DNA of 64,000 nucleotides from positions 62,001 through 126,000 of the forward strand of contig JAEDED010000003.1 in NCBI GenBank assembly GCA_016293495.1, written 5' to 3'. A model generated the notes under the pieces. The model was not told the DNA's origin. It did no database searches and worked only from the letters and a program-made list of their open reading frames with translations. Positions 44,322 through 51,823 of this stretch are shown here, one piece after another. A program made the translations under genes and the position numbers. The DNA is from Treponema sp. GTDB taxonomy: Bacteria; Spirochaetota; Spirochaetia; Treponematales; Treponemataceae. The first letter of the stretch is position 1; every line of letters starts with the position of its first letter.

Positions 44322-44366
44322 TGTAAAAAGCAAGTTTTTTGATTTTTTATATACATAGGAGCAAGT

Positions 44367-45161
44367 ATGACATATTCGTATTTCCCAGGATGTACGCTCA
44401 AAAACAAGGCTAGTGACCTTGATAAATATGCGCGTATCTCTGCGGAAGCATTAGGGTTCACACTTGAAGAAATCACTGACTGGCAGTGTTGTGGTGGAGA
44501 ATATCCACTTGGTACAAACGAAGTAGCTAGCAAGCTTCCTTCAGTTCGTGCTTTGGCTAATGCTCGCGACAAAGGTCAGGATTTAGTTACTCTCTGTTCA
44601 GCATGTTACAACGTTATTAAACAGACTAATGACGCTGTTCAGAATGACGAGAATACTAGCTTCAAAGTGAATAACTATCTCAAAGAAGATGGTATTGAGT
44701 ATCACGGTGAAACAAAAGTACTTCATTACTTGGAAATTCTTCGTGACGTTGTTGGTTGGGACAATGTAAAGAAAGCTGTTAAGAATCCTCTTACAGGTAA
44801 GAAGATTGGAGCTTATTATGGTTGTCTTCTTTTAAGACCTGGAAAAGTTCTCCAGCTTGATGATGCAGAAAACCCTCAGCTTATTGAAGATTTTATCAAG
44901 GCTATCGGTGCAACTCCTGTCATTTATGCTCAGAGAAATGAATGTTGTGGTGCTTACACAATGTTCGAAGACGAATCTATCCCTAAAAATCGTTCACAGA
45001 AGATTTTAGCAAATGCAGAAGAAATGGGAGCTGACTTCCTTGTTACTTCTTGTCCTCTCTGCCGCTATAATCTCATAAAAAATAAAGGTGATTCTAAACT
45101 TGATGTAATTTACTTTACAGAATTGTTAGCAGAAGCCCTTGGACTCAAGGAGGCTAAGTAA
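44367..45161 (+). CDS. hdrB: Heterodisulfide reductase subunit B-like protein
   Basis: A 264-residue protein with two complete CCG domains: C9, C41-C42, C77, C80 and C153, C193-C194, C229, C232. In methanogen HdrB each such set holds a noncubane iron-sulfur cluster that cleaves the CoM-S-S-CoB disulfide. A spirochaete lacks those coenzymes, so the disulfide partner or electron acceptor differs. It is the first gene of hdrBCA-flxDCBA-frdBA; hdrC starts 2 bases after its stop, with AAGGAGG inside the hdrB 3' end. Confidence 0.93.
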   Translation: MTYSYFPGCTLKNKASDLDKYARISAEALGFTLEEITDWQCCGGEYPLGTNEVASKLPSVRALANARDKGQDLVTLCSACYNVIKQTNDAVQNDENTSFKVNNYLKEDGIEYHGETKVLHYLEILRDVVGWDNVKKAVKNPLTGKKIGAYYGCLLLRPGKVLQLDDAENPQLIEDFIKAIGATPVIYAQRNECCGAYTMFEDESIPKNRSQKILANAEEMGADFLVTSCPLCRYNLIKNKGDSKLDVIYFTELLAEALGLKEAK

Positions 45162-45163
45162 TT

Positions 45164-45553
45164 ATGGAAAATAAAGAATTACTCAAAGAAGCCGTATTAA
45201 TGAGATCTGGTGTTAATCCAAAAAAATGTATGGTATGTGGAAAATGTTCAGGAACATGTCCTAACTACGATGCAATGGAATATCACCCACATCAGTTTGT
45301 ACAGATGGTTGAAAATGGCGAAATTGAAAAGCTTATGGCATCAAAATCAATTTATGCATGTTTGAGCTGCTTTGCATGTCTCGAACGCTGTCCTCGCCAG
45401 GTTGAACCTACAAAACTTATTGATGCAGTACGTCAGGTTGTTGAAGGCCAGAGAGGCCCTCATCATTTAGATCCAGCTCAGGTACCAGAACAGTTAGATC
45501 CAGATATGCCACAGCAGGCATTGATGGCTGCTTTCAGAAAGTACAAAAAATAG
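45164..45553 (+). CDS. hdrC: Heterodisulfide reductase subunit C-like ferredoxin protein
   Basis: A 129-residue protein with two [4Fe-4S] motifs: CMVCGKCSGTCPNY and CLSCFACLERCPRQV. HdrC passes electrons from HdrA to HdrB. The proline after the last cysteine of each set is typical. Length is slightly short for the family (about 160-180). It lies between hdrB and hdrA. Confidence 0.92.
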   Translation: MENKELLKEAVLMRSGVNPKKCMVCGKCSGTCPNYDAMEYHPHQFVQMVENGEIEKLMASKSIYACLSCFACLERCPRQVEPTKLIDAVRQVVEGQRGPHHLDPAQVPEQLDPDMPQQALMAAFRKYKK

Positions 45554-45562
45554 GAATTCAAT

Positions 45563-47575
45563 ATGGAAAGAATTGGTGTTTTTGTATGTCACTGTGGTAC
45601 TAATATTGCCGGAACAGTTGACGTAGCAAAAGTTGCAGAAGAAGTAAAGAAAGTACCAGGTGTAGTATTCTCTACAAACTATACTTATATGTGTTCTTCT
45701 GCTGGTCAGCAGATGATTGAAGAAAAGATTAAAGAACTTGGCCTTACAGGTGTAGTTCTTTGTTCTTGTTCTCCACGTATGCACGAAAAAACATTCCGTT
45801 CATGTGCAGAACGTGCAGGTTTAAATGCTTACAAAGTAGAAATTGCAAACATCCGTGAACAGTGTTCATGGGTTATGAAAGACATGGATGATGCAACAGA
45901 AAAAGCTATTGCCCTTGGTAAAGCTGCTGTTGCAAAAACTATGCTTAACACACCTCTAATTGAAGGTGAAACTCCAATGACAAAACGTGCATTGGTAATT
46001 GGTGGTGGTATTGCAGGTATTACTGCAGCTCTCGATATCGCAGATGCTGGATTCCCAGTTGATATCGTAGAAAAAGATTACACAGTTGGTGGAAAGATGG
46101 CTAAGCTCGATAAGACTTTCCCTACATTGGACTGTGCATCTTGTATCGTTACACCAAAAATGACAGAAGTTAGCCAGAACTCTAACATCCGCATCCTTTC
46201 TTATTCAGAAGTTGCAAATGTTAAAGGTTACATTGGTAACTTCGAAGTCGACATTAAACGACATCCTCGTTTTGTTGATGAAACAAAATGTACTGGTTGT
46301 GGTGCTTGTATTGAAGCTTGTCCAAATAAGAAAGTTCCTAATGCTTTCAACTTGAACTTGAATACACGCAAAGCAATCGATATTCCATTTGCTCAGGCTG
46401 TTCCAAAAGTTGCAGCAATCTCTGAAGATTACTGTCTCCATATGAAGGGCATGAAAAATGGTAAAGACAATGTTTGTGGATTCTGTGAAAAAGCTTGTGC
46501 TGCTGGTGCAATTGATTTTAACCAGACAGAAACAACCCTTACAGAAAAATATGGTGCTATCATTGTAGCTACAGGTTATAACCCAATCAGCCTTGAAAAG
46601 TTCGATGAATATGCATACAGCCAGAGCCCAGATGTTGTTTCTTCACTTGAATTTGAACGCCTCTGTAACGCTTCAGGACCTACAAACGGTCACCTCTTGC
46701 GTCCATCAGATGGAAAAGAACCAAAAGAAATCGTATTCATTCAGTGTGTAGGAAGCCGCTGTTCAGCAGATTCAGAAAAAGGTCACGAATATTGTTCAAA
46801 GATCTGTTGTATGTATACAGCAAAACATGCAATCCTTACTCGCGATCACTATCCTGATACTAACATTACAGTATTCTATATTGATGTTCGTACTCCAGGT
46901 AAACTCTTTGATGAGTTCTATCGCCGTGCAGTTGAACAGTATGGTGTTCACTATATTAAAGGTCAGGTAGGTAAGGTTACTCCATTGGCAGACGGAACGC
47001 TGGATGTTCAGGGATCAGATTTGATTCTTAACCGTCAGGTTCACATTAAAGCTGATATGGTTGTACTTGCAGCCTCTATCGAAGCTGATAAAACAGCTCG
47101 TCCTTTGGCTACAATGCTTACAACTTCTATGGACAACAATGACTTCTTCCTTGAAGCTCATGCAAAACTTCGTCCAGTAGAATCACCAACTGCAGGTATC
47201 TTCCTTGCCGGTTGTTGTCAGGGACCAAAGGATATTCCAGAAACTGTTGCTCAGTCTTCAGGTGCTGCTGCTAAGGCTATCTGTTTGCTGGTTAAAGACA
47301 AGCTTAAGAATAACCCATGTACAGCAAATCCTAATGAAAATGCATGTAACGGTTGTGGACAGTGTGCTAACGTTTGTCCTTACGGTGCTATTTCTTATGT
47401 TGATAAAGATTTCCGTGGACCAAATAGAACTACAATTACTCGCCGTGTATCACAGGTTAACAAAGCTATGTGTCATGGTTGTGGTGCTTGTACAGTTGCT
47501 TGTCCTTCTGGAGCAATGGATCTCTTGGGATTCAGTAACAAACAAATCTTGGCGGAGGTTGACAGTGTTCTGTAA
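45563..47575 (+). CDS. hdrA: Heterodisulfide reductase subunit A-like flavoprotein
   Basis: A 670-residue FAD protein, in known complexes the site of flavin-based electron bifurcation. N-terminal GVFVCHCGTNIAGTVD and CSSAGQQ, Rossmann GGGIAGITAALDIAD (147-161) with VEKDYTVGGKMA, and CASC (191-194) are HdrA-typical. Ferredoxin-type clusters lie at CTGCGACIEACPNK (243-256) and, C-terminally, CNGCGQCANVCPYG and CHGCGACTVACPSG; a further CGFCEKAC is at 305-312. All cysteines expected of a bifurcating HdrA appear present. A repeat element separates it from flxD. Confidence 0.94.
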   Translation: MERIGVFVCHCGTNIAGTVDVAKVAEEVKKVPGVVFSTNYTYMCSSAGQQMIEEKIKELGLTGVVLCSCSPRMHEKTFRSCAERAGLNAYKVEIANIREQCSWVMKDMDDATEKAIALGKAAVAKTMLNTPLIEGETPMTKRALVIGGGIAGITAALDIADAGFPVDIVEKDYTVGGKMAKLDKTFPTLDCASCIVTPKMTEVSQNSNIRILSYSEVANVKGYIGNFEVDIKRHPRFVDETKCTGCGACIEACPNKKVPNAFNLNLNTRKAIDIPFAQAVPKVAAISEDYCLHMKGMKNGKDNVCGFCEKACAAGAIDFNQTETTLTEKYGAIIVATGYNPISLEKFDEYAYSQSPDVVSSLEFERLCNASGPTNGHLLRPSDGKEPKEIVFIQCVGSRCSADSEKGHEYCSKICCMYTAKHAILTRDHYPDTNITVFYIDVRTPGKLFDEFYRRAVEQYGVHYIKGQVGKVTPLADGTLDVQGSDLILNRQVHIKADMVVLAASIEADKTARPLATMLTTSMDNNDFFLEAHAKLRPVESPTAGIFLAGCCQGPKDIPETVAQSSGAAAKAICLLVKDKLKNNPCTANPNENACNGCGQCANVCPYGAISYVDKDFRGPNRTTITRRVSQVNKAMCHGCGACTVACPSGAMDLLGFSNKQILAEVDSVL

Positions 47576-47579
47576 ATCC

Positions 47580-47658
47580 GGTCATTGAGTACTTCGACAA
47601 GCTCAGTAACCACCTGTCGAAATGATAGGAACTGATGTTTCGAAAAGCTCAACCACCG
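47580..47658. repeat. Dispersed repeat with core TTCGACAAGCTCA inside the hdr-flx operon
   Basis: GGTCATTGAG (47580-47589) and CTCAGTAACC (47602-47611) pair imperfectly; TTCGACA (47593-47599) and TGTCGAA (47615-47621) are exact inverted repeats; TTCGAAAAGCTCAACCACCG (47639-47658) is a second degenerate copy of TTCGACAAGCTCAGTAACCACC. From memory this core is a dispersed repeat in many unrelated bacteria. It fills the hdrA-flxD gap. Confidence 0.6.
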
Positions 47659-47674
47659 TTTACTGAATATAAAA

Positions 47675-48121
47675 ATGATTATGGCTGAAAATAAAGAATG
47701 GGAACCAAGAATTGTTGCTTTCTGCTGTAACTGGTGTTCATACGCTGGTGCAGACTTGGCTGGTAACAACCGTCTTGAATATCCAAAGAATGTAAAAATC
47801 ATCCGTATTCCATGCTCTTGCCGCTTGAACCCAATGTTCATTCTTCGTGCATTCCAGCGTGGTGCTGATGGTGTAATTTTGTGTGGTTGTCACCCTGGTG
47901 ACTGTCACTATTCAACAGGAAACTATTTTGCTCGTCGTCGTATGACTCTTCTTTTCTCTATGCTTGATTTCTTGGGAATTGATAAAGGTCGTACACGTGT
48001 AGAATGGTGTTCTGCTGCTGAAGGTGTACGCTTTGCAGGAATCATGAATGATTTCGTTGCTCAGATTAAAGCCCTTGGTGAAAACAAAAAGCTGGAGGAT
48101 GTAAGATGCAAGACAAATTAA
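47675..48121 (+). CDS. flxD: MvhD/FlxD-like iron-sulfur protein
   Basis: A 148-residue protein of the MvhD family, which links an electron input module to HdrA through a [2Fe-2S] cluster. Cysteines fall as expected: VAFCCNWCSYAGAD, RIPCSCRLNP and GVILCGCHPGDCHY. No Shine-Dalgarno precedes the ATG at 47675 or the in-frame ATG at 47681; the preceding repeat may have removed it. TATAAA ends 7 bases before 47681, so a leaderless start there is conceivable. It overlaps flxC by 16 bases. Confidence 0.9.
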   Translation: MIMAENKEWEPRIVAFCCNWCSYAGADLAGNNRLEYPKNVKIIRIPCSCRLNPMFILRAFQRGADGVILCGCHPGDCHYSTGNYFARRRMTLLFSMLDFLGIDKGRTRVEWCSAAEGVRFAGIMNDFVAQIKALGENKKLEDVRCKTN

Positions 48122-49068
48122 TCGCTCGTGCAAAAGAATTACTTTCTGAAGGCAAAGTAAAGAAAGTTGTAGGCTGGAAAAAAGGTCTTTTCGAAGATGA
48201 CATTACTCCAGCGTTATTTACAACTGCAGAAGAATTAGACAAAGACTTTGTTTTCAATAAATATTGTAAAGCAAATCTTTCAAAATACCTGGTTGGTATT
48301 ACAAAGAACATCGAGATTGCTAAATCAACAACTCGTATGAACAATACAATGGCAAAGCAGCGTGATCCTAACGCTCAGGATGCCCCAATTCCTCAGGAAG
48401 TTGTATTGGTATTTTTAAAACCAGCTGACACATATTCATTCACACAGCTTTTAAAAGAAAGCCGCATTACTCGTGAAGACGTTTATGCAATTGGTGTTCC
48501 TTGCCAGGATACACTTGATGGCGGAGACCTTTGCGATAATTGTGCAGGTAAAAAGCCAGTTTCTTGTGATGAATATATTGGAGTTGATCCAAATGCAGAC
48601 CTTAGCCCAAACACTTCTCGTATGGAAGAAGTTGCAAAGCTTGAAGCAATGTCTGTAGAAGAACGCTACAACTTCTGGAGAAATGAATTCTCTCGTTGTA
48701 TTCGTTGTAATGCTTGTCGTAATGTTTGTCCTGCTTGTACTTGTGAAAAATGTGTATTCGATAACAACGCTCTTTACACAACACAGAAGGTTGCAGAAAC
48801 AAACTTCGAAGAAAGCTTGTTCCACATTATCCGTGCATGGCATGTTGCAGGCCGTTGTACAGACTGTGGCGAATGTTCAAGAGTTTGTCCTCAGAACATT
48901 CCACTTTATCTTCTTAACCGCAAATACATTAAAGATATTAATGAAATCTACGGTGACTATCAGGCAGGAGCAGACATGGAATCTAAACCAGCTATGCTCT
49001 GCTTCCAGGAAGATGACCCTGAAACAACTATTGTTTACGACAGATCAAAAGACGGAGGTAATGAATAA
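48106..49068 (+). CDS. flxC: FlxC-like iron-sulfur protein
   Basis: A 320-residue protein. A mostly cluster-free N-terminal part has CQDTLDGGDLCDNCAG (about 128-145), reminiscent of coenzyme F420-hydrogenase beta-like proteins. Two ferredoxin motifs follow, CIRCNACRNVCPACTCEKC (about 200) and CTDCGECSRVCPQNIP (about 245). It matches by order and type the FlxC position of the FlxABCD-HdrABC clusters described in Desulfovibrio. GGAGG lies in the flxD 3' end. Its stop overlaps the flxB start (TAATG). Confidence 0.8.
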   Translation: MQDKLIARAKELLSEGKVKKVVGWKKGLFEDDITPALFTTAEELDKDFVFNKYCKANLSKYLVGITKNIEIAKSTTRMNNTMAKQRDPNAQDAPIPQEVVLVFLKPADTYSFTQLLKESRITREDVYAIGVPCQDTLDGGDLCDNCAGKKPVSCDEYIGVDPNADLSPNTSRMEEVAKLEAMSVEERYNFWRNEFSRCIRCNACRNVCPACTCEKCVFDNNALYTTQKVAETNFEESLFHIIRAWHVAGRCTDCGECSRVCPQNIPLYLLNRKYIKDINEIYGDYQAGADMESKPAMLCFQEDDPETTIVYDRSKDGGNE

Positions 49069-50111
49069 TGCTTAGTATCGCAAAAGATAAAATTGATTCA
49101 TTATTTGAACTGATTGGTTCAAAACAGCCTTTGTACTTGCCTGTTGATAACAATTCAGGTAAAGCTGATTTTGCAAAATGGGAAAAAGGCACAAAACTTT
49201 CTGAAAGCTTGAAAACAACTCGTTCTGCTAAAGATTTCTTCTTTCCAAAAACAGAACACATGGTTTCTTATGAATTAAACGGTCAAGAAGTAAAAGTTGT
49301 TGATCCAAGAAAAGAAGTTGAAGACTTTGTTATCTTTGGTGTTCGTGCATGTGATGCTAAAGGCTTTACTGCAATTGACAACGTTTACCTTAACATGGAT
49401 CCTGTAGATTCATACTATAAAAACCGTCGTGAACACGGAACTGTAATTGTTCTTGCTTGTAATGATCCAGCAAAAACATGTTTCTGTTCAACATTCGGAA
49501 TTGATGCTTCCCTTGCTGCTTCACCTGCTGGTGGAGATGTAAGCTGCTGGCTGGCCGATGGAAAATATTATTTCCAGGCTAACACAGATAAAGGTAAGGC
49601 ATTTGTAGAAAATGCAAAAGCTGCTTTGACAGACAGCGCAGATGCTGCTGTTGAAGAAGTAAAAAAAGACATTAAAGCTAAAGTTGAAGCTCAGCCATTT
49701 GCACATCTTGATCTTTCTAAGTTCCAGGGCAAAGACATGCTTAAAATCTTCAACTCAAAAGTTTGGGATAAAGTTTCTGAACCTTGTGTAGGTTGTGGAA
49801 CTTGTACATATGTTTGTCCAACTTGTATGTGTTTCGATGTTCGTGACTTTGATACAGGTAATGGTGTTCGTCAGATCCGCTGCTGGGACTCTTGTATGTA
49901 CAATGACTTTACTCAAATGGCTGCAGAAAATCCACGTCACACTCAGAAAGAACGCTCACGTCAGCGCTTTATGCATAAGCTTATGTATTACCCAATGGCA
50001 CATGAAGGAATGTATTCCTGTGTAGGTTGTGGACGTTGTGTTGAAAACTGTCCAGTTAATATGAACATCGTTAAAGTTATTAAAGCTATTAACGAAAGTG
50101 ATGATATCTAA
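49068..50111 (+). CDS. flxB: FlxB-like iron-sulfur protein
   Basis: A 347-residue protein resembling the beta subunit of sulfhydrogenase and AsrA-type electron-transfer proteins. The N-terminal region contains VEDFVIFGVRACDAKGF and CNDPAKTCFCSTFG; two [4Fe-4S] motifs lie at CVGCGTCTYVCPTCMC and CVGCGRCVENCPVN. It probably relays electrons from the NADH-oxidising FlxA. GGAGGT precedes the start. Confidence 0.85.
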   Translation: MLSIAKDKIDSLFELIGSKQPLYLPVDNNSGKADFAKWEKGTKLSESLKTTRSAKDFFFPKTEHMVSYELNGQEVKVVDPRKEVEDFVIFGVRACDAKGFTAIDNVYLNMDPVDSYYKNRREHGTVIVLACNDPAKTCFCSTFGIDASLAASPAGGDVSCWLADGKYYFQANTDKGKAFVENAKAALTDSADAAVEEVKKDIKAKVEAQPFAHLDLSKFQGKDMLKIFNSKVWDKVSEPCVGCGTCTYVCPTCMCFDVRDFDTGNGVRQIRCWDSCMYNDFTQMAAENPRHTQKERSRQRFMHKLMYYPMAHEGMYSCVGCGRCVENCPVNMNIVKVIKAINESDDI

Positions 50112-50127
50112 GGAATAGGAGAAAGAG

Positions 50128-50958
50128 ATGGAAAACAACGAAAGCTTTATTCCTTATGTAGGAAAAATCATTGATATCAAACAGGAAACTCCTGATGTAA
50201 AAACTTTCAGTGTAGTTGGTCTTGATGGGAAAAAATTGTTCAACCACATTCCAGGTCAGTGTGCAATGCTCATCGTACCTGGAGTAGGTGAATCAATGAT
50301 TTCTATCACATCTTCACCAACACTTGAAACTCACATGGAATTCTCTATCAAAAGATGTGGTGTTGTAACTGAATGGTTGCACTCTGCAGAAATCGGACAG
50401 CAGATTTGTCTCCGCGGTCCAGTTGGTAACGGATTCCCTGTAGAAGGTGCACTTAAAGGTAAAGATATTCTTGTAATTGCCGGTGGTATTGGTATTGCTC
50501 CAGTACACTCTGTAGTTAACTACATGATGGATAATCGTGCTAACTATGGAAAGATTCAGGTAATTTACGGTGCCCGTTCAAAGGCCGACCTTGTACGCCT
50601 TGATGAAATGCAGAATGTTTGGATGAAACAGCCTAACTGTTCAATCGATATTACTATCGACCGTCCAGAAGAAGGATGGGATGGACACGTAGGATTTGTT
50701 CCACCATACATTACTGAACTCAATCCTGATTCAGGAATGACAGTTATTATGTGTGGACCTCCAATTCTTATCCACATGTCATTGAAGATTTTGAAAGATC
50801 TTGGATTCAAAGATGAACAGATCTTCACTACAATGGAAATGAGAATGAAGTGTGGTATCGGTAAGTGTGGACGCTGTAATATCGGTGACAAGTTCGTTTG
50901 TAAAGACGGTCCTGTATTCAGCTTTAACCAGCTTGGTGAACTTCCACCAGAATATTAA
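50128..50958 (+). CDS. flxA: FlxA-like FAD/NAD(P)-binding oxidoreductase
   Basis: A 276-residue ferredoxin-NADP reductase-fold protein similar to PyrK/AsrB/HydG. The FAD domain comprises about 10-95 (SITSSPTLETHMEFSIKRCG), the nucleotide domain has VIAGGIGIAPVHSVVNYM (about 113-130) and MCGPPILIHM (about 208), and the C-terminal cysteines CGIGKCGRCNIGDKFVC bind a [2Fe-2S] cluster. It should be the NADH entry point for the HdrABC complex. GGAG precedes the ATG. A GC-rich repeat separates it from frdB. Confidence 0.9.
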   Translation: MENNESFIPYVGKIIDIKQETPDVKTFSVVGLDGKKLFNHIPGQCAMLIVPGVGESMISITSSPTLETHMEFSIKRCGVVTEWLHSAEIGQQICLRGPVGNGFPVEGALKGKDILVIAGGIGIAPVHSVVNYMMDNRANYGKIQVIYGARSKADLVRLDEMQNVWMKQPNCSIDITIDRPEEGWDGHVGFVPPYITELNPDSGMTVIMCGPPILIHMSLKILKDLGFKDEQIFTTMEMRMKCGIGKCGRCNIGDKFVCKDGPVFSFNQLGELPPEY

Positions 50959-50984
50959 TATATTGAAAACCTTCTACGGTTTGA

Positions 50985-51113
50985 CCCGGGGATTCTTAAG
51001 GGACCTCCCTTAAGCGGTGCTGGGGAAAAGCGGGGGGTTGGGGGTGAAAAACCCCCGCTTCCGAGTAGAGGGGTTGTTCACCCCCAAGAAGGGGTTTTAG
51101 GGAACTCCCTAAG
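50985..51113. repeat. GC-rich nested-palindrome element between flxA and frdB
   Basis: Outer palindromes TTAAGGGA-CC-TCCCTTAA (50996-51013) and TTAGGGA-AC-TCCCTAA (51097-51112) flank AGCGGGG.../...CCCCGCT (51029-51059) and GGGGGTGAA/TTCACCCCC (51040-51048 with 51077-51085). Runs of four to six G occur at 51022-51044. Base composition is strikingly unlike the AT-rich surroundings. The frdB ribosome site AAGGAG begins inside the right palindrome. No coding frame. Confidence 0.75.
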
Positions 51114-51121
51114 GAGAATTT

Positions 51122-51811
51122 ATGGCAGATAAAGAAATGGCTACTATCTATATTTTCGGAAAGAAATATGATGTACCTGCTGAATTAACAATCATGAATG
51201 CTATGGAATATGCTGGTTACCAGCTTAAACGTGGCTGTGGATGTAGAAACGGTTTCTGTGGAGCTTGTGCTACAATTTATCGTATCAAGGGAACTAACCA
51301 GCTCCAGACTTGTTTGGCTTGTTCTAAGAAAGTTGAAAACGATATGTTCATCGCAACTCTTCCTTTCTTCCCACTTGTTAAACAGGTATACGACATCAAT
51401 AAAATTAAACCTGAACAGTCAGTAATGATGCAGCTTTACCCAGAAATCTACTCTTGTGTAGGTTGTAATGCTTGTACTCGTGCTTGTCCTCAGGAACTCC
51501 AGACAATGCAGTACATCGCTTACGCTCAGCGTGGTGATTATGCAAAATGTGCTGAACTTTCATTCGACTGTGTAATGTGCGGATGCTGTTCATCACGTTG
51601 TCCAGCTGGTATTTCACACCCACAGGTTGCAGAACTTGCTCGCCGCTTGAACGGTAAATACCTCCAGCCACAGACACAGCACCTTATCGACCGTGTTAAC
51701 GAAATCGAAAAAGGTGATTGTGAAAAAGAAATCAAGAAATTGATTGCTATGTGTACTGGTGACAAAGCAAAAATTAAAAATCTCTACAACACTAGAGATA
51801 TTGAAAAATAA
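51122..51811 (+). CDS. frdB: Fumarate reductase iron-sulfur subunit (TfrB/HdrC-type clusters)
   Basis: A 229-residue electron-transfer subunit. A plant-type [2Fe-2S] site (C41, C46, C49, C64 in RGCGCRNGFCGAC and LQTCLAC) is followed by two HdrC-style [4Fe-4S] sites (C112, C115, C118, C122 and C150, C153, C156, C160). Ordinary SdhB/FrdB has a [3Fe-4S] in its third site for quinone; here it is a second CPxG-type [4Fe-4S], as in the N-terminal half of methanogen thiol:fumarate reductase TfrB. AAGGAG precedes the ATG. Confidence 0.82.
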   Translation: MADKEMATIYIFGKKYDVPAELTIMNAMEYAGYQLKRGCGCRNGFCGACATIYRIKGTNQLQTCLACSKKVENDMFIATLPFFPLVKQVYDINKIKPEQSVMMQLYPEIYSCVGCNACTRACPQELQTMQYIAYAQRGDYAKCAELSFDCVMCGCCSSRCPAGISHPQVAELARRLNGKYLQPQTQHLIDRVNEIEKGDCEKEIKKLIAMCTGDKAKIKNLYNTRDIEK

Positions 51812-51823
51812 TAGGAGACGAAT

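Noticed and set aside
47473..47841. Minus-strand open frame across the hdrA-flxD gap
   Set aside because: It is opposite two solid coding genes, has no ribosome site and no recognisable motif; an open frame produced by codon bias.
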